A stretch of DNA of 7,595 nucleotides. It comes from Deltaproteobacteria bacterium. Lineage in GTDB: Bacteria; Myxococcota_A; Polyangia; Palsa-1104; JAEUJZ01. The notes under the pieces were generated by a model, which worked only from the letters and a program-made list of their open reading frames with translations, was not told the DNA's origin and did not search any database. Location of the stretch: the NCBI GenBank assembly GCA_017990795.1, contig JAGNNG010000075.1, positions 1-7,595 of the forward strand, written 5' to 3'. This document shows positions 1 through 5,980 of this stretch, one piece after another. The translations under genes and the position numbers were made by a program. Numbering within the stretch: the first letter of the stretch is position 1; every line of letters starts with the position of its first letter.

Positions 1-1659
1 GCTGCCGACATGAGCGGACCGCGCGGTTGGCGATGGGAAAATCCGCAGCCGCAGGGGAATCCGCTATTCGGGGTCTGGGGCACTGGGGCCAGTAATGTGT
101 GGGCCGTGGGCGAGCTGGGAGCCATTCAGCGCTGGAACGGCACCGCTTGGTTGGCGGTCAAGAGCGGTACAACGGAGACTCTGCGAAGTGTGTGGGGAGC
201 GGACAGCAGCAACATCTGGGCGGTGGGTACGGCGGGCACCATCTTGAAGTGGGACGGAGCGGCGTGGACCGCGCAGCCAAGTGGCAGCACCAATGCGCTT
301 AACGGCGTGTGGGGAACGGATGCAAAGAATGTGTGGGCGGTGGGGGACTTGGGAACGCTGCTCAGGTGGAACGGCACGGCGTGGACGGCGCAGGCCTCGG
401 GCGTGACCGACAACCTAAGCGCGGTGTGGGGCGCGGATGCCAGCAACTTCTGGTTTGTCGGCGCAGCAGGCCGGGTCCTCAAGTGGAACGGAGCGATGGT
501 GATGGCGCAGACCTCGGGCACTACCAACGTCCTGCGCGCGGTGTGGGGACTTGATGCAAGCAATGTGTGGGCGGTGGGCGATGGCGGCGCGATTACCAAG
601 TGGAACGGAACGGCGTGGACGGCGCGTGCACCCACTTTTACAAGCAGGCTATCTGGTGTCTGGGGCACCAGTGCCAGCGATGTTGTGGCAATAATCTCAA
701 GTGGATCGGTTGCAAGGTATAACGGCTCTAGCTGGTCCATCTCGACGATTCCCAACTCACTAGACAAAAGCGCGCTGTGGGGAAGCGACGCGAGCAACAT
801 CTGGGCAGTGGGGGATGGAGGACAGATCCACAAGTGGGACGGCGCGACTTGGAACGCACTAAACGGCGATGGGGATTTCTACCAGGCAGTCTGGGGACCC
901 GATGCCAACAACGTGTGGGCCATCGGAGCCCTGGGGGTGATTCGGAAGTGGAGCCCGGGCGGCTGGTCGCTGCAGCCCAGCGGCACCACGGACCTGTTGC
1001 GGGCCATCTGGGGAACCAGCGCCACCAACGCTTGGCTGGTGGGTCAGAACGGGACGATCATGAAGTGGGACGGCGCGGTGTGGACCAAGCAAACCAGCGG
1101 CGTCACGGAGTCCCTAAACGGCATCTGGGGCACGGATGCGAGCAACGTTTGGGTAGTGGGCTCTGGGGGCATCATCCTCAAGTGGAATGGCACGACGTGG
1201 ACGCCGCAGACCAGCGGTACCACCGAGATCCTCTCGGGCGTGTGGGGCACCAGCAACAACAACATCTGGGCGGTGGGCGATGCCGGAACCATCCTGCGCT
1301 GGAACGGCACCGCTTGGACGATGCAGCCCGGCGGCAGCACGACCTTCTGGTACGGCGTGTCGGGCACCGACGCAAGCAACGTGTGGCTGGTCGGTCAGAC
1401 GGGCGGCATCGCGCACTGGGATGGCAACGCGCTGACTTCACCGTTAAGGCCTACGTTTAAGATCATCGTTCGGGTGTGGGCCGCCGATGCAAGCCACGTG
1501 TGGGCGGTGACAGATGGCGGAGAGATCTTGCAGGGGGATGGCACCAAGTGGACGGTGCTGCCGAAGCTGACCAATAGCCCGCTGCGGGGGATCTGGGGCT
1601 TTTCTGCCAATGACGTGTGGGTGGTAGGGAATTACGGAGCCATCTTGCGCGGACCATAA
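1..1659 (+). CDS. Multi-blade beta-propeller repeat protein, 5' end outside window
   Basis: The reading frame is open to the first base of the window (Ala-Ala-Asp precede the ATG at 10). That ATG has no Shine-Dalgarno sequence or signal peptide behind it, so the true start probably lies upstream. The visible part, 549 residues from the ATG, is almost wholly repeats of about 39 residues with the pattern (G/A)VWG-x-D-A-S-N-V-W-A-V-G-x-x-G-x-I-x-K-W-N-G-x-x-W. I count 13 full copies and a 14th half copy ending ILRGP at the TAA stop. Each copy fits a four-stranded propeller blade. The leading GWRWENPQPQGNPLF resembles the fourth strand missing from the last copy, which suggests ring closure. Copies 6 (VVAIISSG) and 12 (GVSGTD) are degenerate. 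Proteins of this type are, to my recollection, common in myxobacteria as secreted or lipoprotein hypotheticals. No catalytic motif is visible, and a ligand-binding or surface role is only a guess. Confidence 0.85.
   Translation, partial: AADMSGPRGWRWENPQPQGNPLFGVWGTGASNVWAVGELGAIQRWNGTAWLAVKSGTTETLRSVWGADSSNIWAVGTAGTILKWDGAAWTAQPSGSTNALNGVWGTDAKNVWAVGDLGTLLRWNGTAWTAQASGVTDNLSAVWGADASNFWFVGAAGRVLKWNGAMVMAQTSGTTNVLRAVWGLDASNVWAVGDGGAITKWNGTAWTARAPTFTSRLSGVWGTSASDVVAIISSGSVARYNGSSWSISTIPNSLDKSALWGSDASNIWAVGDGGQIHKWDGATWNALNGDGDFYQAVWGPDANNVWAIGALGVIRKWSPGGWSLQPSGTTDLLRAIWGTSATNAWLVGQNGTIMKWDGAVWTKQTSGVTESLNGIWGTDASNVWVVGSGGIILKWNGTTWTPQTSGTTEILSGVWGTSNNNIWAVGDAGTILRWNGTAWTMQPGGSTTFWYGVSGTDASNVWLVGQTGGIAHWDGNALTSPLRPTFKIIVRVWAADASHVWAVTDGGEILQGDGTKWTVLPKLTNSPLRGIWGFSANDVWVVGNYGAILRGP
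61..1656 (+). repeat. About 117-bp imperfect direct repeats encoding propeller blades
   Basis: The coding repeats are visible at the DNA level as recurring GTGTGGGG...GATGC...AGCAA...GTGTGGGCGGTGGG and AAGTGGAACGG(A/C)...GCGTGGAC blocks about every 117 bases, some 13.5 copies in all. Similarity is highest among copies 1-5 and 9-11 and lower in copies 6, 12 and 13. The array is a likely substrate for recombination and copy-number change, and it creates long spurious open frames on the other strand and in the other forward frames. Confidence 0.8.
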
Positions 1660-1675
1660 GCAGAGCCGCTTTGCA

Positions 1676-1719
1676 GCTGGGAGGATTCCTATATTTGCGC
1701 TTTTAGGAATCTTCCCAGT
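1676..1719 (+). terminator. Long hairpin after the propeller gene, possible terminator
   Basis: The arm CTGGGAGGATTCCTA (1677-1691) pairs with TAGGAATCTTCCCAG (1704-1718). Fourteen of the 15 pairs are Watson-Crick, one is a G-U wobble, and the loop is 12 bases. The hairpin begins 17 bases after the TAA stop and lies between two convergent genes, so it could end transcription of either. It lacks a classic GC-rich stem followed by a clean U-tract; only GTTT follows on the plus strand. The right arm is also the first unit of the adjacent repeat array, so a different role is possible. Confidence 0.45.
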
Positions 1720-1781
1720 CGTTTAGGAGTCCTCCCAGTCTTTTTTGGAATCTTCCCAGTCGTTTAGGAATCTTCCCTAAA
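1680..1781. repeat. Array of 20-21 bp units with GGAA-TC-TTCC dyads
   Basis: Four direct units with consensus TTTAGGAATCTTCCCAGTCG occupy about 1701-1781. Their core decamers lie at 1706-1715, 1726-1735, 1747-1756 and 1767-1776, spaced 20, 21 and 20 bases. An inverted copy of the unit (core GGAGGATTCC, 1680-1689) sits upstream. Three direct cores read GGAATCTTCC; the second reads GGAGTCCTCC, where changes on both sides keep the dyad. The last core directly abuts the stop codon (1777-1779, minus strand) of the lyase-like gene. The regular spacing near two helical turns would suit protein binding, but tandem RNA hairpins or a simple satellite are alternatives. There are no unique spacers, so this is not CRISPR. 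Confidence 0.75.
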
Positions 1782-2712
1782 ATCCTCTGCTGCAGCCAAA
1801 GGAGTTGCCGCCGTCATCGATGATCTTGGCGTCGGCTCCTGACTTTGAGATGGCGGACTTGCAGCCCTTAAACTGATTCCCTTTTAGGCGGACCGTCACG
1901 GGACCGTTTTTCATCGGCGAGATATCGGCGTCGTCGCTGCTGATGCGGCTGGGGTAGGCGCAGTCCCAGAACGTGTTGCCCTCCAGGAGGCCGCTGGTGT
2001 TGGGCTTAAAGCGGGTGCAGCGCTCGCCATCGACAAAGGTGTTGTTCTTGACGACGAAGTTTTTGCCAAAGTTAAACTGGATGGTCTTGTCGCGGTACTT
2101 GGCCTGGGGGTTTGCAAACAGGATGCTGTTTTGAATCGTCACGTTGTCGCCACCGGGAGAGGTCGCAGTCAGCAGATCCTCGCACGCATGCCCGATGATG
2201 CCGTCAAGGACTACCTGCTTGGGACCGGGGCGGCTGCATAGGTTGCCTTGGCCGGTGCCGCAGGTGGTGACGTGAATCGGGTCGCCCAGGGTGGTGGAGC
2301 CGTCCTTGCCATCGCCGCGAAATGCGAAGTTTTTGACCACGACGTTGTCGGCTTCGATGCGCAGGATCTGCGACCCATTTTCCAGCTGCGCGCAGCCGCC
2401 CGCTTTCCCTTTCCAGATGTGCAGGATTCCGGAAAAGTCATAGGTACCCGACTTGGAAAGGACGATGGTATCGCGCACATCTTTGCGGGTGGTAAAGCGT
2501 CGATAGACCTCATCTAGAGTGGGCTTGGTCGCCGCAGAGAGCGTCACTAGCTCGGTCGTGGAAGGAGGCGTAAAAAGTTCCTGCTGGAGCGTCGCTGGCT
2601 GCGTCTCCTCTAAGCCTCCGCAGCTGGCTCCTAATAGGGTTCCGGTAAGGGTTCCGAAAAAGGTCAGTGACAGGAAAGTGCAGCCTGCAAGATTTAAGTT
2701 ACCTCGGTTCAT
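1777..2712 (-). CDS. Putative lipoprotein, PL3 pectate-lyase-like beta-helix protein
   Basis: The product is 311 residues from the ATG at 2712, chosen because GAGGA lies five bases upstream and because a signal sequence follows directly (hydrophobic residues about 8-29, then LLGASC with Cys31 as possible lipidation site; the lipobox is imperfect). The mature part has regular beta-helix strands such as DNVVVKNFAFRG (122-133) and DNVTIQNSILF (189-199). The run ED (178-179), YRDKTIQFN (206-214) and ERCTRF (230-235) parallels the ED-ALT, DKVFQ-N and R-containing segments of polysaccharide lyase family 3, which cleaves polygalacturonate by Ca-dependent beta-elimination. Eight further cysteines (107, 151, 159, 177, 232, 251, 284, 307) suit disulphides outside the cytoplasm. 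Activity and substrate are inferred; a non-catalytic or differently targeted beta-helix is possible. The gene is convergent with the propeller gene and divergent from the acetyltransferase gene. Confidence 0.72.
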   Translation of the reverse strand: MNRGNLNLAGCTFLSLTFFGTLTGTLLGASCGGLEETQPATLQQELFTPPSTTELVTLSAATKPTLDEVYRRFTTRKDVRDTIVLSKSGTYDFSGILHIWKGKAGGCAQLENGSQILRIEADNVVVKNFAFRGDGKDGSTTLGDPIHVTTCGTGQGNLCSRPGPKQVVLDGIIGHACEDLLTATSPGGDNVTIQNSILFANPQAKYRDKTIQFNFGKNFVVKNNTFVDGERCTRFKPNTSGLLEGNTFWDCAYPSRISSDDADISPMKNGPVTVRLKGNQFKGCKSAISKSGADAKIIDDGGNSFGCSRGF

Positions 2713-2803
2713 GGGAGTCCTCGCTAAGCTCGGGTTATGTTGTGCTGAGAGCTGGCTGGCACCGTAACACATCGACCTATTTGCTTTGCTTGGGATGAAC
2801 TTG
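2713..2803. promoter_or_regulatory. Divergent promoter region
   Basis: About 90 bases separate the start codons of two divergently oriented genes, so promoters for both must lie here or overlap the genes. I find no convincing -35/-10 pair. TGGCAC at 2754-2759 recalls the -24 half of a sigma-54 promoter, but the -12 GC element is missing. The region is more AT-rich than the genes (TTATGTTGTG, CCTATTTGCTTTG). Confidence 0.4.
2718..2722 (-). promoter_or_regulatory. Ribosome binding site fixing the lyase-like start
   Basis: On the minus strand the sequence reads GCGAGGACTCCC then ATG, placing GAGGA five bases before the start at 2712. This favours that ATG over the in-frame ATG at 2772, which would add 20 residues (MCYGASQLSAQ...) ahead of the signal peptide and consume most of the divergent promoter space. 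Confidence 0.6.
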
Positions 2804-3334
2804 ATGGCGACCTACTACACCTTGAAACCGACCGTTCAAGACCTGCCTGGAATCGTGGCTCTGTACCGCGCGGTGGCGGCTAAGGAGGGCGGCCTGGCCC
2901 GTACCCAAGCTGAGATTACCCAGGACTACGTGCGCCAAAACTTCGAGCTAAGTCAGCAGCGCGGCCTAAGTCTGATCATCAAGGAGGAGGAGTCGATTGT
3001 GGGCGAGATCCACGCTTATAGGCCGGTGCCGCAGGTGTTCGCGCATGTGCTGTCTGACCTGACGGTGGCGGTGCATCCCAGTCAGCAAGGGAAAGGGGTG
3101 GGCCGCGCGCTGTTTGGTGCATTCCTAAACGAGGTTCGGGAGCACCATCCCCAGATCCTCCGGGTTGAGCTGATTGCAAGGGAGAGCAACCTGCGCGCGC
3201 GGGCGCTGTATCAGTCCCTGGGTTTTTCAGAGGAAGGCTGTCTGCGCGGACGCATTCGCAGCGCCACCGGAGGCTTTGAAGCCGACATTCCGATGGCGTG
3301 GCTGCGTGCGGAAAGAAGCGAAGGGAGGGAGTAG
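2804..3334 (+). CDS. GNAT-family N-acetyltransferase
   Basis: The product is 176 residues from the ATG at 2804. An ATG at 2795 and a TTG at 2786 are in frame upstream and would add 3 or 6 residues; 2804 is preferred weakly because GGGA lies eight bases before it and the fold starts at YYTLKPTVQDLPGI. The acetyl-CoA-binding motif A is clear: strand LSDLTVAVHPS (83-93) followed by the Q/R-x-x-G-x-G/A loop QQGKGVG (94-100) and helix RALFGAFL. Motif B follows as N129-LRARALYQSLGF. Acetyl-CoA-dependent N-acylation of a small molecule or protein amine in the cytoplasm is expected, but the substrate cannot be read from the sequence. A ribosomal-protein or antibiotic acetyltransferase cannot be told apart here. 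It stands alone on its strand, 13 bases from the convergent mlaC-like gene. Confidence 0.88.
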   Translation: MATYYTLKPTVQDLPGIVALYRAVAAKEGGLARTQAEITQDYVRQNFELSQQRGLSLIIKEEESIVGEIHAYRPVPQVFAHVLSDLTVAVHPSQQGKGVGRALFGAFLNEVREHHPQILRVELIARESNLRARALYQSLGFSEEGCLRGRIRSATGGFEADIPMAWLRAERSEGRE

Positions 3335-3347
3335 GGGAGAGGCGCGG

Positions 3348-4292
3348 TTACTTCGGAGCCGGAGCCGCTTTGGCGGGGGTCGCTGCCGCAGGCTTGGCCG
3401 CCGGGGTCGCGGGTTTGGCTGGTGTCGTCGCAGGCTTGGCTGGCGTCGTCGCAGGCTTGGCCGCTGGAGGGGTCGCAGGCTTGCCCGCTGGCGCCGTCGG
3501 TGCCGCTTTTCCCGCTGGAGCTGCTGGGGCTGGTGTCGCGGCAGGCGCTGCTTCGGTTGCAGGCTTGGCGCCCGCTGGGACGTCCTTGGCTTTTTCCTCT
3601 GCCAGCTTGGTCTTCATCTTGGCCAGCAGCCCGTCGTAGCCCGAGGAGCCAATGATGCGGGTAAACTGCGAGCGATAGTTGCGGACCAGCGACAGCTCGT
3701 CGGTGATGACGTCGTAGACCATCCAGTGAAAGGGCTTGCCGGGCGCGTCTACTTTCTTGAGCAGCCGGTACTCAATCAGCGCGGAGGTCGACTTGCCGTG
3801 GGTGGCAATCTTGATGGTGGTGGAGACGCGCGCTTCCTCTGCCTCAAACGTCTCGTCGCCGTAGGTGACTTCGTAGTCGAGGTTGGTGCGCAGCTGCTTG
3901 ATGTAGTTGCGCTCGATGAGCTCGCGCAGGGTCTGCACAAAGTCCTCGCGCACCGGGACCGCCATCTTGTCCCAGTGCTCGCCGAGCGCGCGCTTGCATA
4001 GCTCGCCATAGTCGAGCAGCTCGCCCGCATACTGCTTCACGGCGGCCTTGACCTTGGCCTCTTCCGGGGAGCCTGCCACGACCTTTTGGCGTAGCTGCTT
4101 GTCGACGTTGCCGTTTAAGCGCTGCAGCGTGGCCTTGGGTCCGCTGGCAGCGCTGGGCTCGGCAGCACCAGCGACGGCGATGGGCTGCGCAATAAAAAGG
4201 CCGCCCAGCGCAAGGGTGCCGACCGCACTCAGCGACAGCGACAGGACCCAGGATGTGGACAGCGGAGCAGATGCAGGATGTCGGTGACTCAT
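3348..4292 (-). CDS. mlaC: MlaC/Ttg2D-like periplasmic phospholipid-binding protein with Ala/Pro/Lys-rich tail
   Basis: The product is 314 residues. A signal peptide covers about 1-43 (hydrophobic 15-35, AVAGA-A cleavage). Residues about 55-230 match the MlaC/Ttg2D fold: FVQTLRELIERNYIKQL (118-134), a strand with alternating ARVSTTIKI (154-162), and the characteristic WMVYDVITDELSLVRNYRSQF (190-210). In the Mla pathway MlaC shuttles phospholipids through the periplasm between an inner-membrane MCE-ABC complex and an outer-membrane partner. Typical MlaC proteins are about 210 residues; here about 75-80 extra residues (from about 235) form a low-complexity tail of AKPATTP-type repeats. The start overlaps the upstream TolC-family stop as ATGA, with AGAGG ten bases before the ATG, so translation is probably coupled. 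No MlaA, D, E or F gene is in the window. Confidence 0.85.
   Translation of the reverse strand: MSHRHPASAPLSTSWVLSLSLSAVGTLALGGLFIAQPIAVAGAAEPSAASGPKATLQRLNGNVDKQLRQKVVAGSPEEAKVKAAVKQYAGELLDYGELCKRALGEHWDKMAVPVREDFVQTLRELIERNYIKQLRTNLDYEVTYGDETFEAEEARVSTTIKIATHGKSTSALIEYRLLKKVDAPGKPFHWMVYDVITDELSLVRNYRSQFTRIIGSSGYDGLLAKMKTKLAEEKAKDVPAGAKPATEAAPAATPAPAAPAGKAAPTAPAGKPATPPAAKPATTPAKPATTPAKPATPAAKPAAATPAKAAPAPK
3391..3501 (-). repeat. Tandem 21-24 bp repeats coding for the MlaC tail
   Basis: Units starting GG(C/T)TTGGC at 3391, 3412, 3433, 3454 and 3478 have lengths 21, 21, 21, 24 and 24. The units at 3412-3432 and 3433-3453 differ at only two positions. They encode PAKPATT-like heptapeptides, so the period keeps the frame and the tail can lengthen or shorten by slippage without frameshift. 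Confidence 0.75.
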
Positions 4293-5980
4293 TGGGGAAT
4301 GACCTCTAGGCCGGACAGGCGACGGAGCATCGCAGCCTGCACATTTACGTCGTTGGTGGCGCGCAGCACCTGACCGTGGTGCTCAAAGTAGTTACGTAGC
4401 GCTTCGATCATGTCGCGGGACTCGGCGGTGCCCACGTCGATGTTTTGCTTGATGCCTTGCAGCCACCCGCGCGAGCGACGCTCGGCAGACTCGGCGGCGA
4501 CCAGGCGCTTTTTGGCTTCGATCAGGTCGTTGTACTGGCGCTCGATCTCAAGGGCGCCACCGCCCAGGGCCTCGCGGCGCCTGCTCTCAAAGATCGACAG
4601 GTCGGAGATGGAGCGCTGCAGCCGCGCAATCTTGGGCCCAAAGTCCAGCCCCAGCCGCATGCCCAAGCCCAGCCCCGCGCCCAGGCCGTTGAGCCGGTTC
4701 ATAAACGCGTGGTTGGGGTCTTGCACACTGGTGGCCAGCGCGTAGTTGACGCCGAGGATCAGCCCAAAGTCGGGCAGTAGCTCGGCCAGCCGCAGCTTCT
4801 TGTAAAGGCGCGCACCCTCGCCGGTGGCCATCAGGGTGCGCAGCTCGGGACGACCGCGCAGGGCCGCCTCTAAATAGTAGTCCAGCGGGTGGTCCTCTTG
4901 CGCCCAGGGCTGCAGGTCGCCGTCATCGACGTCGGCCTCCGGGTCTTGCACCAGATACCGGAGCGCCGCTAAAGAGCTGCGAATGGTGCGCTCGATATCG
5001 ACGACGTTGTAAGTGACGGTGGCTTCGGTGACCTTGAGGCGCATCAGATCAATCTCGGTGTAGCCGGTCTTGCCCGCCTCTAGCTCGCCATCGATCTGGG
5101 TGATCCACTTGCGGATCTGGTCTTGGCCTTCCTTTATCGACTCAAGCCCGGCGCGGGCGGCCTTGAGGCCAAAGTAGGCGCGCACCAAGTTCACCGCAGT
5201 GTCCGCAGTGACGGCGGCGTTACTGGCCTGCGCCAACTGCACCCCGACCTCGCCAAGTTTGAGCGCTGCGTCCAGCTTGCCAAAGGTATAAAGCGGCTGC
5301 GTGATGCGGGCATCGACACGCACCAGCACGCCGTAGATGGGCAGGTAGCGCCTGATGTCACCGTCTAGCAAGTTGAAGTTGCCGGTGGTCTCTAGGCAGT
5401 TGTCCACGCCCCCGATTGCGGCCTTGGCGGAGCCGCCTTTGGTCAGCGCCTCGCCGCCGGCAGCATAGCCTAGCTCCTCTGCTGACTTGCAGCGCACGTC
5501 GGGCGACCAGCTTAGGAAGGCGCTGACTTCGCCGCTGGGCAGGCGCAGCCACTTCTGTTCATCTCGGGAGTAGCCCGCGGCGCGAATCGACTCTCGCGCT
5601 GCCGTCAGCCCGGGAAAGCGCTGGCTCGCTTGCGCCCACAGCTGCTGCAGGTTCATGTGGTGCGTGCTAACTGCGGTCGTGGTCTTGCTGGCGTTCTCGG
5701 TGCTGCCCGGCGCTTGCTTACCTACGGCGCTGCGCAGGATCTGCATCATCTCTTCCTGCTGCGTCGTCAGCGCGGGCAGGGCGACCGAGGTTTTTTTGCT
5801 GGGGGTCGTGGGCTCTTGGGCGGAAGCCGCCGCGAGGTTTGGCGGCCACAGCGCAAATCCCAGCAAAGTTAGGCCGCAGCCCGCGACGGTTAGCTGCCAT
5901 CTGAGCCGGGACCGCCGAGGTACAGGACCGTCACTTTTTCGACGCTGCTGGCGGGGTGAATGGGGGATTCTCAAGCGCAT
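4289..5980 (-). CDS. TolC-family outer-membrane channel protein
   Basis: The product is 563 residues. A basic N-region (RRKSD, PRRSRLRW) precedes a hydrophobic stretch at about 30-46 and an AASA-QE cleavage site near 54. A polar linker follows to about 107, then the outer membrane efflux protein fold: MNLQQLWAQASQRFPGLTAARESI (from 108), ITQPLYTFGKLDAALKLGEVGVQLAQA, long helices around ARAGLESIKEGQDQIRKW, and the second half beginning near RPELRTLMA (about 377) with a glycine-rich GLGAGLGLGMRLGLDFGPKIARL strand segment. The pattern supports a trimeric beta-barrel/alpha-barrel tunnel spanning outer membrane and periplasm. It exceeds the 493 residues of E. coli TolC mainly through the N-terminal linker and an insert with two cysteines (RCKSAEEL...DNCLETT). 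The next gene in the operon is mlaC-like, so lipid or hydrophobic-compound export is the likely role. The start is ATG 5980 or TTG 5974. Confidence 0.88.
   Translation of the reverse strand: MRLRIPHSPRQQRRKSDGPVPRRSRLRWQLTVAGCGLTLLGFALWPPNLAAASAQEPTTPSKKTSVALPALTTQQEEMMQILRSAVGKQAPGSTENASKTTTAVSTHHMNLQQLWAQASQRFPGLTAARESIRAAGYSRDEQKWLRLPSGEVSAFLSWSPDVRCKSAEELGYAAGGEALTKGGSAKAAIGGVDNCLETTGNFNLLDGDIRRYLPIYGVLVRVDARITQPLYTFGKLDAALKLGEVGVQLAQASNAAVTADTAVNLVRAYFGLKAARAGLESIKEGQDQIRKWITQIDGELEAGKTGYTEIDLMRLKVTEATVTYNVVDIERTIRSSLAALRYLVQDPEADVDDGDLQPWAQEDHPLDYYLEAALRGRPELRTLMATGEGARLYKKLRLAELLPDFGLILGVNYALATSVQDPNHAFMNRLNGLGAGLGLGMRLGLDFGPKIARLQRSISDLSIFESRRREALGGGALEIERQYNDLIEAKKRLVAAESAERRSRGWLQGIKQNIDVGTAESRDMIEALRNYFEHHGQVLRATNDVNVQAAMLRRLSGLEVIPQ

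Noticed and set aside
10..12. ATG at 10 as the true start of the propeller gene
   Set aside because: There is no Shine-Dalgarno sequence in the nine bases before it, no signal peptide after it, and the frame is open to base 1. The start is probably upstream, though this cannot be proven from the window.
126..833. 235-residue open frame on the minus strand inside the propeller gene
   Set aside because: It is antisense to the repeat gene, and its own repetition (PSPTAHTLLAS) mirrors the codon periodicity of the sense repeats. No start signal or independent domain is visible.
777..1460. 227-residue forward open frame in another frame of the propeller gene
   Set aside because: It overlaps the much better supported propeller frame, and its composition (Arg/Gly/His-rich, repetitive) is that of a frame shadow.
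1680..1781. CRISPR array
   Set aside because: Units of 20-21 bases follow each other directly with no unique spacers, the units are too short and variable, and no cas gene is present.
2710..2772. Upstream ATG at 2772 as start of the lyase-like gene
   Set aside because: It would put 20 non-hydrophobic residues before a clear signal sequence and take up most of the divergent promoter; the ATG at 2712 has a good ribosome binding site.
2750..2775. Sigma-54 promoter suggested by TGGCAC
   Set aside because: The -12 element (GC in TTGCA) is missing at the required distance; CACAT is found instead.
3174..4001. 275-residue plus-strand open frame across the acetyltransferase end and the mlaC-like gene
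   Set aside because: It is antisense to a recognisable MlaC homologue, and its RRRLGRWRGRR-type low complexity is the complement of the Ala/Pro/Lys-rich tail repeats.
5890..5980. Twin-arginine (Tat) export signal on the TolC-family protein
   Set aside because: PRRSRLRW lacks the S/T-R-R-x-F-L-K consensus, and outer-membrane proteins of this family travel by Sec; the long basic N-region is simply unusual.
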